A stretch of 64,000 bases of DNA. Source: Littorina saxatilis (Eukaryota > Mollusca > Gastropoda > Littorinimorpha > Littorinidae). A program made the translations under genes and the position numbers. Positions within the stretch are counted from its first letter, which is position 1, and each line of letters starts with the position of its first letter. Below are positions 63,360 through 64,000 of the stretch, in pieces. The stretch spans positions 14,215,020 through 14,279,019 of the forward strand of contig NC_090253.1 in assembly GCF_037325665.1 (NCBI RefSeq), written 5' to 3'. The notes below the pieces were generated by a model, which saw only the letters and a list, made by a program, of their open reading frames with translations, made no database searches and was not told the DNA's origin.

Positions 63360-63577
63360 CAGCCCCAAAAGTCCAACAAATGGTGTACTCGCCTTTGGCT
63401 AGTGATTCTGAACATTTACTAGCCAGAGAGCAAACTTTACTATCCAAACCAACAATTTGTTTCAGCAACTTTACTCGCATTTGGCGAGTAGATGAACATT
63501 TCTACTCGCCAGGTTACCAGGTACATGTTTCTACTCGCCATGGCGAGTAAAATACTCGCCACTTTCAGGCCTGAACA
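63360..63577 (-). mobile_element. DNA transposon fragment H3 with TACTCGCC/GGCGAGTA motifs
   Basis: On - it begins 'caggcctgaaagtggcgagt'. The 8-bp motif ggcgagta or its inverse (with ggctagta variants) recurs about eight times in 200 bp, including the palindrome 'tactcgccatggcgagta'. The CAGG start recalls H1 and H2. The other end is not identified. Confidence 0.5.
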
Positions 63578-63731
63578 AACAAGGAAAATCAGGTAACTGT
63601 TCCCAGTAACTTGAGTAAGTCATACTGTTCAGCAAAAAAACAAGAATTTGAAAGTTACAGATCTATACAACACTACAACAGAGTGGCACATGTTCATGCT
63701 CCGAATTTCACGTCATATTATTAAATATCAT

Positions 63732-64000
<269 letters not shown>

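Overview
The window looks like nuclear DNA of a mollusc, most likely a marine gastropod. Both host genes are intron-rich metazoan genes with GT-AG introns. The DNA between exons is packed with tRNA-derived SINEs tailed by (GAA)n, small inverted-repeat DNA elements, long CA runs and DIRS-type tyrosine-recombinase retrotransposons. The species is inferred from this repeat style and cannot be proved from one window.

Two protein-coding genes converge. On the + strand, FKBP6 (a TPR co-chaperone with an FKBP domain, known in animals from the piRNA pathway and the germ line) runs from about 2389 to 41148. I resolve 14 coding exons whose phases all agree and whose lengths add up to 1443 nt (480 codons plus stop). 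On the - strand, the 3' part of an AGC-family kinase gene resembling RSKR (ribosomal protein S6 kinase-related, SgK494) runs from 63281 down to 52110. Ten exons encode 267 residues, from the N-lobe through the catalytic loop, DFG and APE to the stop; its 5' exons lie beyond the window. A doubtful coding-like exon lies at 1081-1389.

Most other sequence is mobile or tandem DNA. FKBP6 intron 5 holds one full-length DIRS element (A, 11329-16980). FKBP6 intron 8 holds a nested stack: a dispersed repeat (R3) carries an outer DIRS element (B, about 21450-36303), which carries a second B-family element (right end at about 27147) and a different DIRS element (C, about 30376-35970) inserted in B's internal complementary region. 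All are fossils: the coding parts of A, C and the inner B copy are heavily decayed, while the outer B element has only a few breaks. The terminal inverted repeats are nevertheless almost intact, which suggests movement in trans.

Other layers are a 0.8-1 kb repeat family (R, seven copies), a modular SINE family with 11-12 bp target duplications (S1, six copies), a second SINE family whose heads have seeded tandem arrays (S2, three copies), four copies of a small palindromic element (P), pogo/Tigger-like elements, elements beginning CAGG, a telomere-repeat-bearing inverted-repeat element beside an RSKR splice donor, and an approximately 835-bp direct duplication that brackets the whole FKBP6 gene.
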